A stretch of 64,000 nt of DNA, taken from assembly GCF_030815865.1 (NCBI RefSeq), contig NZ_JAUSXI010000001.1, positions 4,340,001 to 4,404,000 of the forward strand, read 5' to 3'. The position numbers and the translations under genes are program-made. The DNA is from Arthrobacter globiformis. GTDB taxonomy: Bacteria; Actinomycetota; Actinomycetes; Actinomycetales; Micrococcaceae. The first letter of the stretch is position 1. Every line of letters begins with the position of its first letter. A model generated the notes under the pieces. The model made no database searches and was not told where the DNA came from. It worked only from the letters and a program-made list of their open reading frames with translations. Below, in pieces: positions 26,041 through 34,280 of the stretch.

Positions 26041-26070
26041 CGGCCCCTGCGCGGTGTCGCGCAGGGGCCG
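26041..26070 (-). terminator. Strong terminator of the second S8 protease gene
   Basis: CGGCCCCTGCGC and GCGCAGGGGCCG pair perfectly across a six-base loop, 20 bases after the protease stop codon. Confidence 0.75.
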
Positions 26071-26090
26071 TCACGATCTGACGCTGGCGG

Positions 26091-29000
26091 TCAGTTCCAG
26101 CCGGCGCCCATGGATGACCGGCCCAGCCAGTTTCCGGCACCGTTGCCCTTGTACAGCCAGAGCACGCCGGCAGCATCGATTGCCAGGGCATCGGTCCTGC
26201 CGTCGCTGTTGAAGTCGCCGCGGCCTGCGATGGTGCCCATGGCATTCCAGCCACCACCGGTGCTGGTCCGCGACGCGAAAGCGCCCCGCCCGTTGCCGCG
26301 GTAGACCCACAGGATTCCGCTCCGGTCGCGAGCCACAATGTCAGCCTTGCCGTCACCAGTCAGGTCACCGGGACCGACGACGGCGGTCATCACGTTCCAG
26401 CCGCCCCCCACCCGGCTCCTGGTCAGCCAGCCGCCACGCCCGTTCCCCGGGTACACCCACAACGTGCCAGCCGTGTCCCGGGCCAGAACGTCCGACTTTC
26501 CGTCACCGTTCACATCACCCGGCCCGACAATCGAGTTCATGACATTCCAGCCGCCACCCACCCGGATCCTGGCCAGCCAACCGCCGCGCCCGTTACCCGG
26601 GTACACCCACAGCGTCCCGGCAGAGTCACGGGCGAGCACATCGGCCTTGCGGTCCCCGTTCAGGTCGCCTGCTCCGACGAGCGAGTTCATGACGTTCCAG
26701 CCGCCGCCCAGCTTTGTGCGTGCGAGCCATCCCCCGCGCCCGTTGCCCGGATACAGCCACAAAGTTCCGGCGCTGTCGCGGGCGATCAGGTCGGCCTTCC
26801 CGTCGCTGTTCAGGTCACCCGCGGGTACAACCAAGGTCATGCGGAACACGGCCTTGAACGTCGCGGACCAGGATGCAACCGCGCCGGCCTTCAGGACGTA
26901 GTCCGTCTTAGCTTTCGCGGTGACGCTGACCGTTCCTGCCCCGGCATAAGTCCCGGCAGCAACCGCCTTGCCGCCGACCAGATACTCGACACCCTCCATG
27001 ACGGGCACCGTGTAGGTGTCCTGAGCGGTACCGTCCTTGTCGGTGAATACAACGGCAGCCGGTGTCACTTCGAATGGGGTCGCCTTGAACGTCGCCGTCC
27101 ACTCAGTGACCGCACCGGAATTGACGACGTGATCGGTCTTCGCCCGTGCCGTCACAGTTACGGTGCCGGCGCCCCGGTAGGAGCCCGCTTCGACGACCTT
27201 CTCCCCGACCAGGTACTCCACACCCTCAGTCTCGGGAACGGTGTAGGTGTCCTCCGCGGTGCCGTCCTTATCTGTGAACACCACCGCAGCCGGTGTCACC
27301 TCAAACGGGGTCGCCTTGAACGTCGCAGACCACTCCGTCACAGCACCGGCCTTCAGGACGTAATCCGTCTTCGCCCGCGCACTCACCGTCACCGTACCGC
27401 TACCCGGGTGGGCGCCGGCTTCGACGACCTTGTCCCCGACCAGGTACTCGCTGCCCTCAACGGCCGGGATCACGAAGGCATCCCGTGCCGTGCCGTCCTC
27501 GTCCGTGAACACCACGGCCGCCGGGACCACCTCAAACGGGGTCGCCTTGAACGTCGCCGTCCACTCAGCGACCGCACCGGCCTTGACAACGTAGTCCGTC
27601 TTCGCCCGCGCCGTCACCGTCACCGTACCGCTGCCCGGATGGGCGCCGGCTTCAACGACCTTCTCCCCGAGCAGGTACTCCACACCCTCAGTCTCAGGGA
27701 CGGTGTAGGTGTCCTCCGCTGTGCCGTCCTTGTCGGTGAACACCACCGCCGCCGGGACCACCTCGAACGGGGTGGCCTTGAACGTCGCGGACCACTCTGT
27801 GACAGCACCGGCCTTCAGGACGTAATCGGCCTTCGCCCGCGCACTCACCGTCACCGCACCGCTACCCGGGTGGGCGCCGGCTTCAACGACCTTCTCCCCG
27901 ACCAGGTACTCCACACCCTCAGTCTCGGGAACGGTGTAGGTGTCCTCCGCGGTGCCGTCCATATCCGTGAACACCACCGCAGCCGGTGTCACCTCAAACG
28001 GGGTCGCCTTGAACGTCGCCGACCACTCCGTCACAGCACCAGCCTTGACCACGTAATCGGCCTTCGCCCGCGCACTCACCGTCACCGCACCGGAGGCCGG
28101 GTACGTTCCGGCTTCGACGACCTTGTCCCCGACCAAGTACTCCACACCATCCGTGGACGGGACCGTGTAGGTGTCCTCAGCGGTTCCATCCTTGTCCGTG
28201 AACACAATGGTTTGAGGCTCCACGTCCTGCAGGATAGTGGATGTGGCCGCACTGGTGCGTGTCTCACTGCGATAGCCGAGTTTGGTGCCGGTGATAGTTA
28301 CATGCAAGTTGTGCCCGCGATCTTCGGTGCCAACCTCGTATGTGGCGTTTGTTGCACCTTTGATGGCAGATTGTGAGTGGAACCACTGGAATGTGTGTGT
28401 CACAGGCGAAGGCGTCCAGTCGCCTAGCTCCGCTATCAGAACGCGCCCGACGCGAGGCGTGCCAGTAACGACAGGCACAGGAGAACCCGTGAGCAGGCCA
28501 GGCGCTACTGCGCTCGTTGACGGTGAAGTAGCAGATACGCTGTCGGCCTTGGCACTGCTGCCGGTGACCGTGACTGCCAAAACAGCACCTAAGTCTGACG
28601 GCGGAACGCTGTAGGTTACCTCGGTAGCGCCTTGAATTTCGACGCCGTTCTTGGTCCATTGGTAGGCGAATGCAACGTCCTCGGGTACCCATTGCCCTGT
28701 CTCAGCTGTCACAGTATTGCCCACAGCTGCGCCACCCGTAACCGTTGGTTCACCGGGTGAAATCGAAAAAGACTCGATTGGTCCAACGGGGGCTGAAATC
28801 CGGGAAGCCGTAACGTACCGGCTCTTCGTACCCGTGACCTTCACGCTGATCAACTTGCCGAGTTCAGAGGCACCGGGGGTGAACGACGCGCCTATCTCAT
28901 TCGGCAGAGGATCCCCGTCCGCTAACCACTGATAGCCAAGCGTGACCGGCGCCGGTCCCCAGGTCCCCGGCTCCACCGTCAAGGTACGGTTGACTGCCAC

Positions 29001-30521
29001 AACGCCAGTCACGGAGGGCGAGCCAGCAGTCAATTCCGGATCAGGCCGAACTGCGGCTCCGGCGTTGACGATGGGAAGGGATGGCGGGCAGACGGTCCCG
29101 ATGATGCAGGGGGAGCCAGAGAAGCGGACGGTCGCTTTTAGTCTTTCTTCAATGTAGGACGGGGTCGCCTTCTCACCGAGATTGGCCACCAACATGGCAG
29201 CAACGCCTGCCACGTGCGGGGCCGCCATAGACGTGCCTTGCGAGAAGTAGTACGCCTCCGCTCCCGGCGATGTCACGCCTTCGTTCAGAGTGGACGCGAT
29301 ACCGTTTGATGCACTCCAGCTCATGTCCCCGCCGGGGGCCATGACGTCAACTTCTGGTCCGTAATTCGAATACGGGGCGCGCTGGGCGTTGCGCGTGCTG
29401 GCGCCAACGGTAATTACGTTTTGGCAATTCGCGGGGCTAGATTCAGCTGCCGGACGGTTCTCGTTACCAGCGGCGACTACCACTGATGCCCCGCGCGAAA
29501 CGGCGAAATCTATGGCGGCCTGGTAGGTCTCAGAGCACGTGCCGCTGCCGCCAAGACTGAGATTGATGACTTGGGCGGGGTTAATGTTTGCGGCGGTCCC
29601 TTCAACCAAACCTCCTGCCGCCCAAATGATGGCGTCAGCAATGTCAGAGGTGTATCCGCCGCAGGCTCCCAAGGCCCGTATCGGCAGAATTTTTGCCTCC
29701 GGCGCGACGCCGGCTACGCCACTGTTGTTGTCTGTCACCGCCGCGATAGTTCCGGCAACATGAGTACCGTGCCAAGAAGACTGCCCGGCTACAGAGCCGT
29801 CATAGCACTGGCCAGCCCCTTTCCAGTCGCCCGGATCGCGAGGATCCGCGTCCCGCCCATCGCCGTCCCGCGTCAGGAACGGATTCCAGATCATGTCGTA
29901 ACCCGGCAGAACGTTCGCATTCAGGTCGCTGTGGTTCGTGATGCCAGTATCAACGACGGCTACGACGACGCCTTCGCCTTTGCTGACCGTCCACGCTTCC
30001 GGCACTCGCATGCCACCTTGCGATTCAAAGAAATCCCATTGAAGCGGAAAAAAGGTGTCATTGGAGGTCTCGATGGACATAGGCCTCATGACCAGGTCGG
30101 GTTCTGCGTATTCCACATCCGGGTCAGCCCGAAGAGCACCAAGAAGTGCTCGGACCTGATCAGTGGACAGCTTCCGGTCGGCCCGAAGTACACGCGCTCC
30201 GGACGGTGTCGCACGCAGATCCTTCAGCGCAGCGCCGACCTTTGATCCTGCGGCAGCATAGGAACGGCCACGCTCAACCGCACTTATTCGTGCTTTATCC
30301 TTGTACCTGACGATAATCTGCTCCGTCGGTACATCCGCTGACTGGGGAGACATCGGTATGGCGGGCAGTGTTGGCTCGTCGGCCACGGCTGGAGGGGCGA
30401 ACAGTCCGCCGCCGATGAGAGCGCCAACGGCGGCCAAAGTTAAGTGCGGGAAAAACCGTGCTCGCGGCAGGCCAATCAATAGAACCGTCCTAAGGTCGTG
30501 CGTCGACCACAGACGAGTCAC
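26091..30521 (-). CDS. Giant secreted S8 serine protease with Ig-like, six 77-aa and five 50-aa repeats
   Basis: 1476 residues from GTG at 30521; a TTG at 30479 with AGGACGG upstream is an equally good start. Leader ends LFAPPAVADEP. I9-like propeptide, then the S8 domain: Asp191 (VVDTGIT), His251 (SSWHGTHVAG), Ser431 (QGTSMAAPH). Next, three Ig-like modules (GTWGPAPVTLGYQWLADGD type, about residues 510-770), six ~77-residue tandem repeats (VFTDxDGTAEDTYTVP..., residues ~770-1230) and five 50-residue VCBS-like units to the C-terminus. Beads-on-a-string architecture of an extracellular protease projecting from the cell. Same protease-plus-five-repeat plan as at 1-2059. Confidence 0.92.
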   Translation of the reverse strand: MTRLWSTHDLRTVLLIGLPRARFFPHLTLAAVGALIGGGLFAPPAVADEPTLPAIPMSPQSADVPTEQIIVRYKDKARISAVERGRSYAAAGSKVGAALKDLRATPSGARVLRADRKLSTDQVRALLGALRADPDVEYAEPDLVMRPMSIETSNDTFFPLQWDFFESQGGMRVPEAWTVSKGEGVVVAVVDTGITNHSDLNANVLPGYDMIWNPFLTRDGDGRDADPRDPGDWKGAGQCYDGSVAGQSSWHGTHVAGTIAAVTDNNSGVAGVAPEAKILPIRALGACGGYTSDIADAIIWAAGGLVEGTAANINPAQVINLSLGGSGTCSETYQAAIDFAVSRGASVVVAAGNENRPAAESSPANCQNVITVGASTRNAQRAPYSNYGPEVDVMAPGGDMSWSASNGIASTLNEGVTSPGAEAYYFSQGTSMAAPHVAGVAAMLVANLGEKATPSYIEERLKATVRFSGSPCIIGTVCPPSLPIVNAGAAVRPDPELTAGSPSVTGVVAVNRTLTVEPGTWGPAPVTLGYQWLADGDPLPNEIGASFTPGASELGKLISVKVTGTKSRYVTASRISAPVGPIESFSISPGEPTVTGGAAVGNTVTAETGQWVPEDVAFAYQWTKNGVEIQGATEVTYSVPPSDLGAVLAVTVTGSSAKADSVSATSPSTSAVAPGLLTGSPVPVVTGTPRVGRVLIAELGDWTPSPVTHTFQWFHSQSAIKGATNATYEVGTEDRGHNLHVTITGTKLGYRSETRTSAATSTILQDVEPQTIVFTDKDGTAEDTYTVPSTDGVEYLVGDKVVEAGTYPASGAVTVSARAKADYVVKAGAVTEWSATFKATPFEVTPAAVVFTDMDGTAEDTYTVPETEGVEYLVGEKVVEAGAHPGSGAVTVSARAKADYVLKAGAVTEWSATFKATPFEVVPAAVVFTDKDGTAEDTYTVPETEGVEYLLGEKVVEAGAHPGSGTVTVTARAKTDYVVKAGAVAEWTATFKATPFEVVPAAVVFTDEDGTARDAFVIPAVEGSEYLVGDKVVEAGAHPGSGTVTVSARAKTDYVLKAGAVTEWSATFKATPFEVTPAAVVFTDKDGTAEDTYTVPETEGVEYLVGEKVVEAGSYRGAGTVTVTARAKTDHVVNSGAVTEWTATFKATPFEVTPAAVVFTDKDGTAQDTYTVPVMEGVEYLVGGKAVAAGTYAGAGTVSVTAKAKTDYVLKAGAVASWSATFKAVFRMTLVVPAGDLNSDGKADLIARDSAGTLWLYPGNGRGGWLARTKLGGGWNVMNSLVGAGDLNGDRKADVLARDSAGTLWVYPGNGRGGWLARIRVGGGWNVMNSIVGPGDVNGDGKSDVLARDTAGTLWVYPGNGRGGWLTRSRVGGGWNVMTAVVGPGDLTGDGKADIVARDRSGILWVYRGNGRGAFASRTSTGGGWNAMGTIAGRGDFNSDGRTDALAIDAAGVLWLYKGNGAGNWLGRSSMGAGWN
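26100..26840 (-). repeat. Five 150-bp coding repeats (50-aa VCBS-like units)
   Basis: Same 150-bp period and unit as at 20-620, seen on the plus strand as TTCCAGCCGCC(G/A)CCCA recurring about every 150 bases. Encodes the last five units of the protease. Confidence 0.85.
26850..28240 (-). repeat. Six 231-bp tandem coding repeats (77-aa units)
   Basis: AACGACC-TTCTCCCCG and neighbouring sequence recur with a 231-base period (e.g. 27653 and 27884). Units differ in a few codons (TAEDTYTVP, TARDAFVIP, TAQDTYTVP), and several neighbours are nearly identical at third positions, so expansion is recent or homogenised. Confidence 0.88.
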
Positions 30522-30680
30522 TACGCGGGATGGGGGCCGCGTCCCCCGCGTCCATGTTGAATTGTAGCTATAACTTCAAGCTTCAATTTCCATGCAACAA
30601 CCCCATGCGCCCTCTGTGGCCGGGCGGGTTAGCCGTTGCCGTCAGTGAGCACTGGTCCCCCAAGTAGTGCGGGACGCTAT

Positions 30681-30785
30681 TTAGTGGCTGGATCTGGACC
30701 TGATGATCACGGCGGAGAGGCCACTTGCAGCGGCCAACGATCCGAGCATTACTGCTAGTGCCCATGCGTATTCAAAGATAGACAT
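30681..30785 (-). CDS. 34-residue single-helix membrane peptide
   Basis: ATG at 30785 with AAAGGG seven bases upstream. MSIFEYAWALAVMLGSLAAA then SGLSAVIIRSRSSH: one transmembrane helix with a short basic C-terminal tail. No family recognised. Stands alone between the protease gene and a repeat-borne terminator. Confidence 0.55.
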   Translation of the reverse strand: MSIFEYAWALAVMLGSLAAASGLSAVIIRSRSSH

Positions 30786-30889
30786 TGCCACACCCTTTCA
30801 GTTGTGATGCGGCGACACTACCGGCGCGAATCGGCGCCCCCTGAGAATGAGCACAGCGTGCTGGATCAAAATTTGGCCACGAGGTCTGC

Positions 30890-31075
30890 CCGGACGCGGC
30901 GGCAAGGAGCCCAACGGCCCCCCCCATATAGCCCGTTGGAATCCTTGCGCCTGCTGAGAGGCTAGCCAGTCCGCCGTGGCTCGGTCAGTACCGTACCCGG
31001 CTGATGGCGGAAGTTGTCACCGGAAGTGGGGACAGCGGTGAGCTTCGTGACGGCTGCCGGCAATCCCCCGTCGCC
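30890..31075. repeat. Degenerate repeat with hairpin (copy 2 of 2)
   Basis: Counterpart of 15735-15905: GGCAAGGAGCCCAACGGCCCCCC, a CCAACGG...CCGTTGG hairpin (about 30912-30938), GAGAGGCTAGCCAGTCCGCC and GTCACCGGAAGTGGGGACA in the same order. Confidence 0.6.
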
Positions 31076-31099
31076 GGTGGGCAAAAGGTGGTCGCCGCA

Positions 31100-31475
31100 T
31101 CCGTTTCGCGTCCGACGGCGGCACTCACGTTCCGGAGATGACGGTCACCTCCGATTCGCCTGAGCAATGCTTCTGCCGGGCGGCGTCGTCCGTGCGGTTG
31201 TCGAGGCAGCCTCCGAAGCGGTCACCACCTCCCGCCGCACTCCGGGCGGGCCGCTGCGACGTCTACCTCGCCGGGCGCCGCAGCGGGCGGACCGCGTGCG
31301 TCACAGTCACCGTCCGTGACACTGGGAACGGCTTTGACCCCAGAATGGTTTCCGACCGCCGGCTGGGGATCCGGGCATCCATCGCCGGCCGCATGGAGGC
31401 CGAGGGCGGATCCGCAACCATCACGTCCGCCCCGGATGCAGGCACGGAAGTACGGCTGGAATGGGAAGGGACGCG
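31100..31475 (+). pseudogene. Remnant of a two-component sensor histidine kinase (ATPase domain)
   Basis: Frame-shifted pieces: LLPGGVVRAVVEAASEAVTT (N-box helix), then VTVTVRDTGNGFDPRMVSDR, RRLGIRASIAGRMEAEGGSA and TSAPDAGTEVRLEW, the G1-G2 region of a NarL-type partner kinase. The N-terminal half with the phospho-accepting His is absent and no receiver gene is next to it. Confidence 0.7.
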
Positions 31476-31479
31476 GCCT

Positions 31480-32460
31480 GATCCGGAAGATTTCCACCCG
31501 GATAAGGATCGTCCTGTGCTCTGTGTTCGTTGCCGTCCACATCTGCCTTGGGCTGCTGAGCCTCGATTTGGTGACCGCCGGCTGGCCGGTGCTGCTGGCC
31601 ATGGCCATCTACGTAGCGGCCGTCGTGGTGCTCCTGGTCCCCCGACCGGGCCGGCTTCCGCTGGGCGCTGTGGTCACGGCCCTGGCCGCGGTGGGCGCCA
31701 TCGTTCTCCTCGTTGGCAGTGCACTCCCCCGCAGCACCTGGCGGGGTATGCGGCCTGGCACCTGTCGGCCAGCTACACGGTGCTGGTGGTGGTCAACATC
31801 CGCGGCCGGGTTCTGCTCTCGCGGATCGGCGTGCTGCTGTCCGCCGCGTTGGTTACGGTGTGGGCGTCGGGGACCAAGATGGGGCTGGTGGGCGGGCCGA
31901 TGCTGAACATCGCCACCGTGGACTGGGTGCTGGTAAGCGCCGACATCGTGCATCTGCTGCGCACGAACGACCGCAAACTGACCCAGTACCGCAGCGACGC
32001 CCGTGCCGCTGCCGATTGGCACGCCGCCGAACAGGCCCTGAACGTTGCCCGGACCCAGTGGCTGGAGCACGTGCGGAAGGTCGCAGGGCCGGCGCTGGCC
32101 CGGATTTCAGACCCTGCTCACACGATCACCGAGGACGAGCACCGGGAACTGTAGCTCATCGAGGCCCGCTTCAGGGACGAAATCCGCGGGCGGATTCTTG
32201 CCCCCGGGGAGGTTCTGGAGGCGGCCTGCAAGCGCGGGAACGCGGCGTAACGGTACAGATTCTGGATGATCGCCGGCGGGACCTTGAAGCGCGGACGCTT
32301 GCGGCCGTTTCCGCGAAGGTGGCAAGTGTCCTCGACGAGGCTCGATCCGGCACGGTCACGGCGAGGGCCAAGCCGCACGGGGCCCCTTGGCTGTGACGAT
32401 CTTCGCGGCCAGCGAGGAGGCGCCGGATGAGCCCACGGTCGTCGAGTTCCCGGAGCGGTC
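31480..32460 (+). pseudogene. Remnant of a membrane signalling protein, multiple frame breaks and a stop
   Basis: Five consecutive pieces in three frames: IVLCSVFVAVHICLGLLSL and further helices; YAAWHLSASYTVLVVVNIRG with more helices; QWLEHVRKVAGPALARISD to HREL then TGA at 32152; VTVQILDDRRRDLEARTLAA; VTIFAASEEAPDEPTVVEFP. Together they resemble one ~330-residue membrane protein with a cytoplasmic helical domain, of the kind found next to LuxR-type regulators. Exact family not identified. Confidence 0.6.
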
Positions 32461-32503
32461 ACCATACTCCGGGTTCGCATCGCGTTCCAGTGGGCAGGTG
32501 CCG

Positions 32504-32638
32504 TCAGCGTGTAAGTGCCATCCAAACGACGGCAGCCGTCACCGCGGCCAGGGTTCCCAGCCCCGCGTGGGAAAGGGCCTGCAGTCGGCGCTTCTGTGCC
32601 CGGCACCGCTGAAAGCGGTCACGATTCGGGTTCCCCAT
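32504..32638 (-). CDS. 44-residue basic single-helix membrane peptide
   Basis: ATG at 32638. MGNPNRDRFQRCRAQKRRLQ, then ALSHAGLGTLAAVTAAVVWM and ALTR. Same plan and local similarity as the 47-residue peptide at 37790-37933 (RRLQALS..GL..LA..TA.VV versus RQLRALS..GLA.LA..TA.VV). No ribosome site; TAGCGT ends six bases before the ATG, as expected for a leaderless transcript. Both members face neighbouring genes without sharing an operon. Confidence 0.5.
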   Translation of the reverse strand: MGNPNRDRFQRCRAQKRRLQALSHAGLGTLAAVTAAVVWMALTR

Positions 32639-32820
32639 GTCCCGACGCTAGGTGGGAGTCCTTGGATTTACCTTGCGGCGAAAGGATGAGCAGTTAATTG
32701 CCAATGGAAGTGCCCGAATTCATGGGCAGAGCACACAAAACCGGACAATAGGAGGAAGAATGGAACGAGGGGGTACTTGTCAAGACCCGACGTCGCAGGC
32801 GCTGGTACGGGACCACGAGC

Positions 32821-33951
32821 ATGTCGGCGATTATCGCTCCCGTCCCATCGTGCCCGGCTGCCGGCGCCATTCGTCCAAGGACGATTCGGTTAGCGGGTAG
32901 GTATACCGGCCCTCCTTCGGGGCCGAACCTGGCAGTTACTGCCACGATTGCAACGGGGGTTGCGGCAACCGGGATTCCGTCACAGAAGGACGCCGGGGAC
33001 ACGTTCAAGGGCGTGACGCAGCGTCTCAACTTCGGGGACACCGCAGCCGCCAAGGGCTCTGTCGTCAACGTGAACCACTATGGCGACGGCACCGGGAACA
33101 CCGCGTCTCCGGGGCAGACGTATGGACTGGACATTCACAACTACCCAGGTTCACAGTCCGCCCTTGTGATCCATCAGTATTCATCCCTGGCGCGGGCGAT
33201 TGCCCTGGACAACACTGGCACACAGCCGATGGTGGAGATCCACAACACACAGAACCTCGTCCTGAATCCCGGCTCTGACGGAACAGGCGACTTCATCCTG
33301 CTCCGCGACCACGGCACTGCCGTGTTCCGCATCGACAAAGACCTTGTGTTCCGGCTCGGCGGCACGAAGGTGCCCACGTTCCTGCACACGGCGGCTAAGG
33401 CGCTCAGCGTCCAGACTGCCAGCGGCTACAACGGCGACACGATGGACATCACCAAGGCCGGGACGGGGAGCGGGAACGGGCTCAAGGTCAACAACTCCGG
33501 GACCGGGATCGGTGTCTACATCGCACAGACCGGCGCGGGGAAGGCCCTGCAGATCGACGCGAACACCGCATCTAACGCGGGCGTGTTCACCAGCCTCATC
33601 CAGGGCTACGACTACGGACCCAGCTTCTCGACCGCCGCAGACAGTGGCGTCACCCTCACCGTCACCAAGAACGGAACGGGCGCGGGCGCGGTCCAGCAGA
33701 TCGTCAACAAGGGCACCGGCGATTCCCTGCAACTCCGTGACGCGTCGGCGCAGAAGTTCACCGTCTCCGCAGTCGGTGGAATCACCGTCATCAACGGCGT
33801 ATCTGTCAACATCATCGCCGGCACCGGCTCGCCCGAAGGCGCACGTTCGGCTCCGGTGGGATCCGTGTACCTCCGCTCGGACGGCGGCGCAGCGACCTCG
33901 CTCTACATCAAGGAAACCGGTACCGGCAACACAGGATGGGTGGCTAAGTAG
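32821..33951 (+). CDS. Phage tail-fibre-like protein (paralogue 1)
   Basis: 376 residues by the ATG at 32821, but the N-terminus is doubtful: a strong AGGAGGAAGA-ATG at 32761 lies in another frame with a stop at 32900. The body has GQTYGLDIHNYPGS, MVEIHNTQNLVLNPGSDGTG and ILLRDHGTAVFRI, shared with the protein at 34281-35165, followed by a beta-helix-like region rich in Gly/Thr/Asn (GTGSGNGLKVNNSGTGIGVY) and the ending YLRSDGGAATSLYIKETGTG, a common end of phage tail-fibre or receptor-binding proteins. Two tiny phage-like genes follow immediately. Likely a prophage relic. Confidence 0.65.
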   Translation: MSAIIAPVPSCPAAGAIRPRTIRLAGRYTGPPSGPNLAVTATIATGVAATGIPSQKDAGDTFKGVTQRLNFGDTAAAKGSVVNVNHYGDGTGNTASPGQTYGLDIHNYPGSQSALVIHQYSSLARAIALDNTGTQPMVEIHNTQNLVLNPGSDGTGDFILLRDHGTAVFRIDKDLVFRLGGTKVPTFLHTAAKALSVQTASGYNGDTMDITKAGTGSGNGLKVNNSGTGIGVYIAQTGAGKALQIDANTASNAGVFTSLIQGYDYGPSFSTAADSGVTLTVTKNGTGAGAVQQIVNKGTGDSLQLRDASAQKFTVSAVGGITVINGVSVNIIAGTGSPEGARSAPVGSVYLRSDGGAATSLYIKETGTGNTGWVAK

Positions 33952-34107
33952 GTGGATTTGGAAATCGAGAACGGTCACGGAGAAATCAGCTTCAGGCTGG
34001 ACGGGTACTTCGGTGAATCTGGATTAACGATCGACAACGTGCCAAAGCCCCGCGATGGGATCATGATCAGCACCGACAAGGACGGGAACATATACAAATG
34101 CAAGTAA
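33952..34107 (+). CDS. 51-residue phage-like small protein
   Basis: GTG at 33952 directly follows the TAG of the tail-fibre-like gene. MDLEIENGHGEISFRLDGYF then GESGLTIDNVPKPRDGIMIS and TDKDGNIYKCK. Overlaps the next small gene by ten bases. The string of tightly packed tiny genes after a fibre gene is typical of phage tail modules. Function unknown. Confidence 0.6.
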   Translation: MDLEIENGHGEISFRLDGYFGESGLTIDNVPKPRDGIMISTDKDGNIYKCK

Positions 34108-34217
34108 CCCTTGAAGAAGCCTACGCAGAAGCCTGCCGGGTCATCGGAGAGCAGATCGTCACTCAACGACTCATTGCTAAGCAGTCGGAAAGCGACGACA
34201 GCACGGCCGAGCATTAA
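34098..34217 (+). CDS. 39-residue phage-like small protein
   Basis: ATG at 34098 inside the end of the previous gene. MQVTLEEAYAEACRVIGEQI then VTQRLIAKQSESDDSTAEH: an amphipathic helix with an acidic tail, as in small proteins coded after tail fibres in actinobacteriophages. Function unknown. Confidence 0.6.
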   Translation: MQVTLEEAYAEACRVIGEQIVTQRLIAKQSESDDSTAEH

Positions 34218-34280
34218 TTGTTCCGGCGCAGTTAACTGTTGGTACAGTCTGGTTAATTTTGTGACCAGACTGGGGGACCA

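Noticed and set aside
20..28240. CRISPR-like regular repeats
   Set aside because: The 150- and 231-base periods are in-frame coding repeats with no spacers and no cas genes.
27129..28376. Long plus-strand open frame (415 codons)
   Set aside because: It is antisense to the 77-residue repeats of the protease; the His/Arg-rich repeated product mirrors the repeat DNA and has no start signal.
31138..32154. Apparently intact 338-codon gene
   Set aside because: Only its ends match signalling-protein sequence; the middle is out of frame with the better helix-coding frame, so it is a fusion of two relics.
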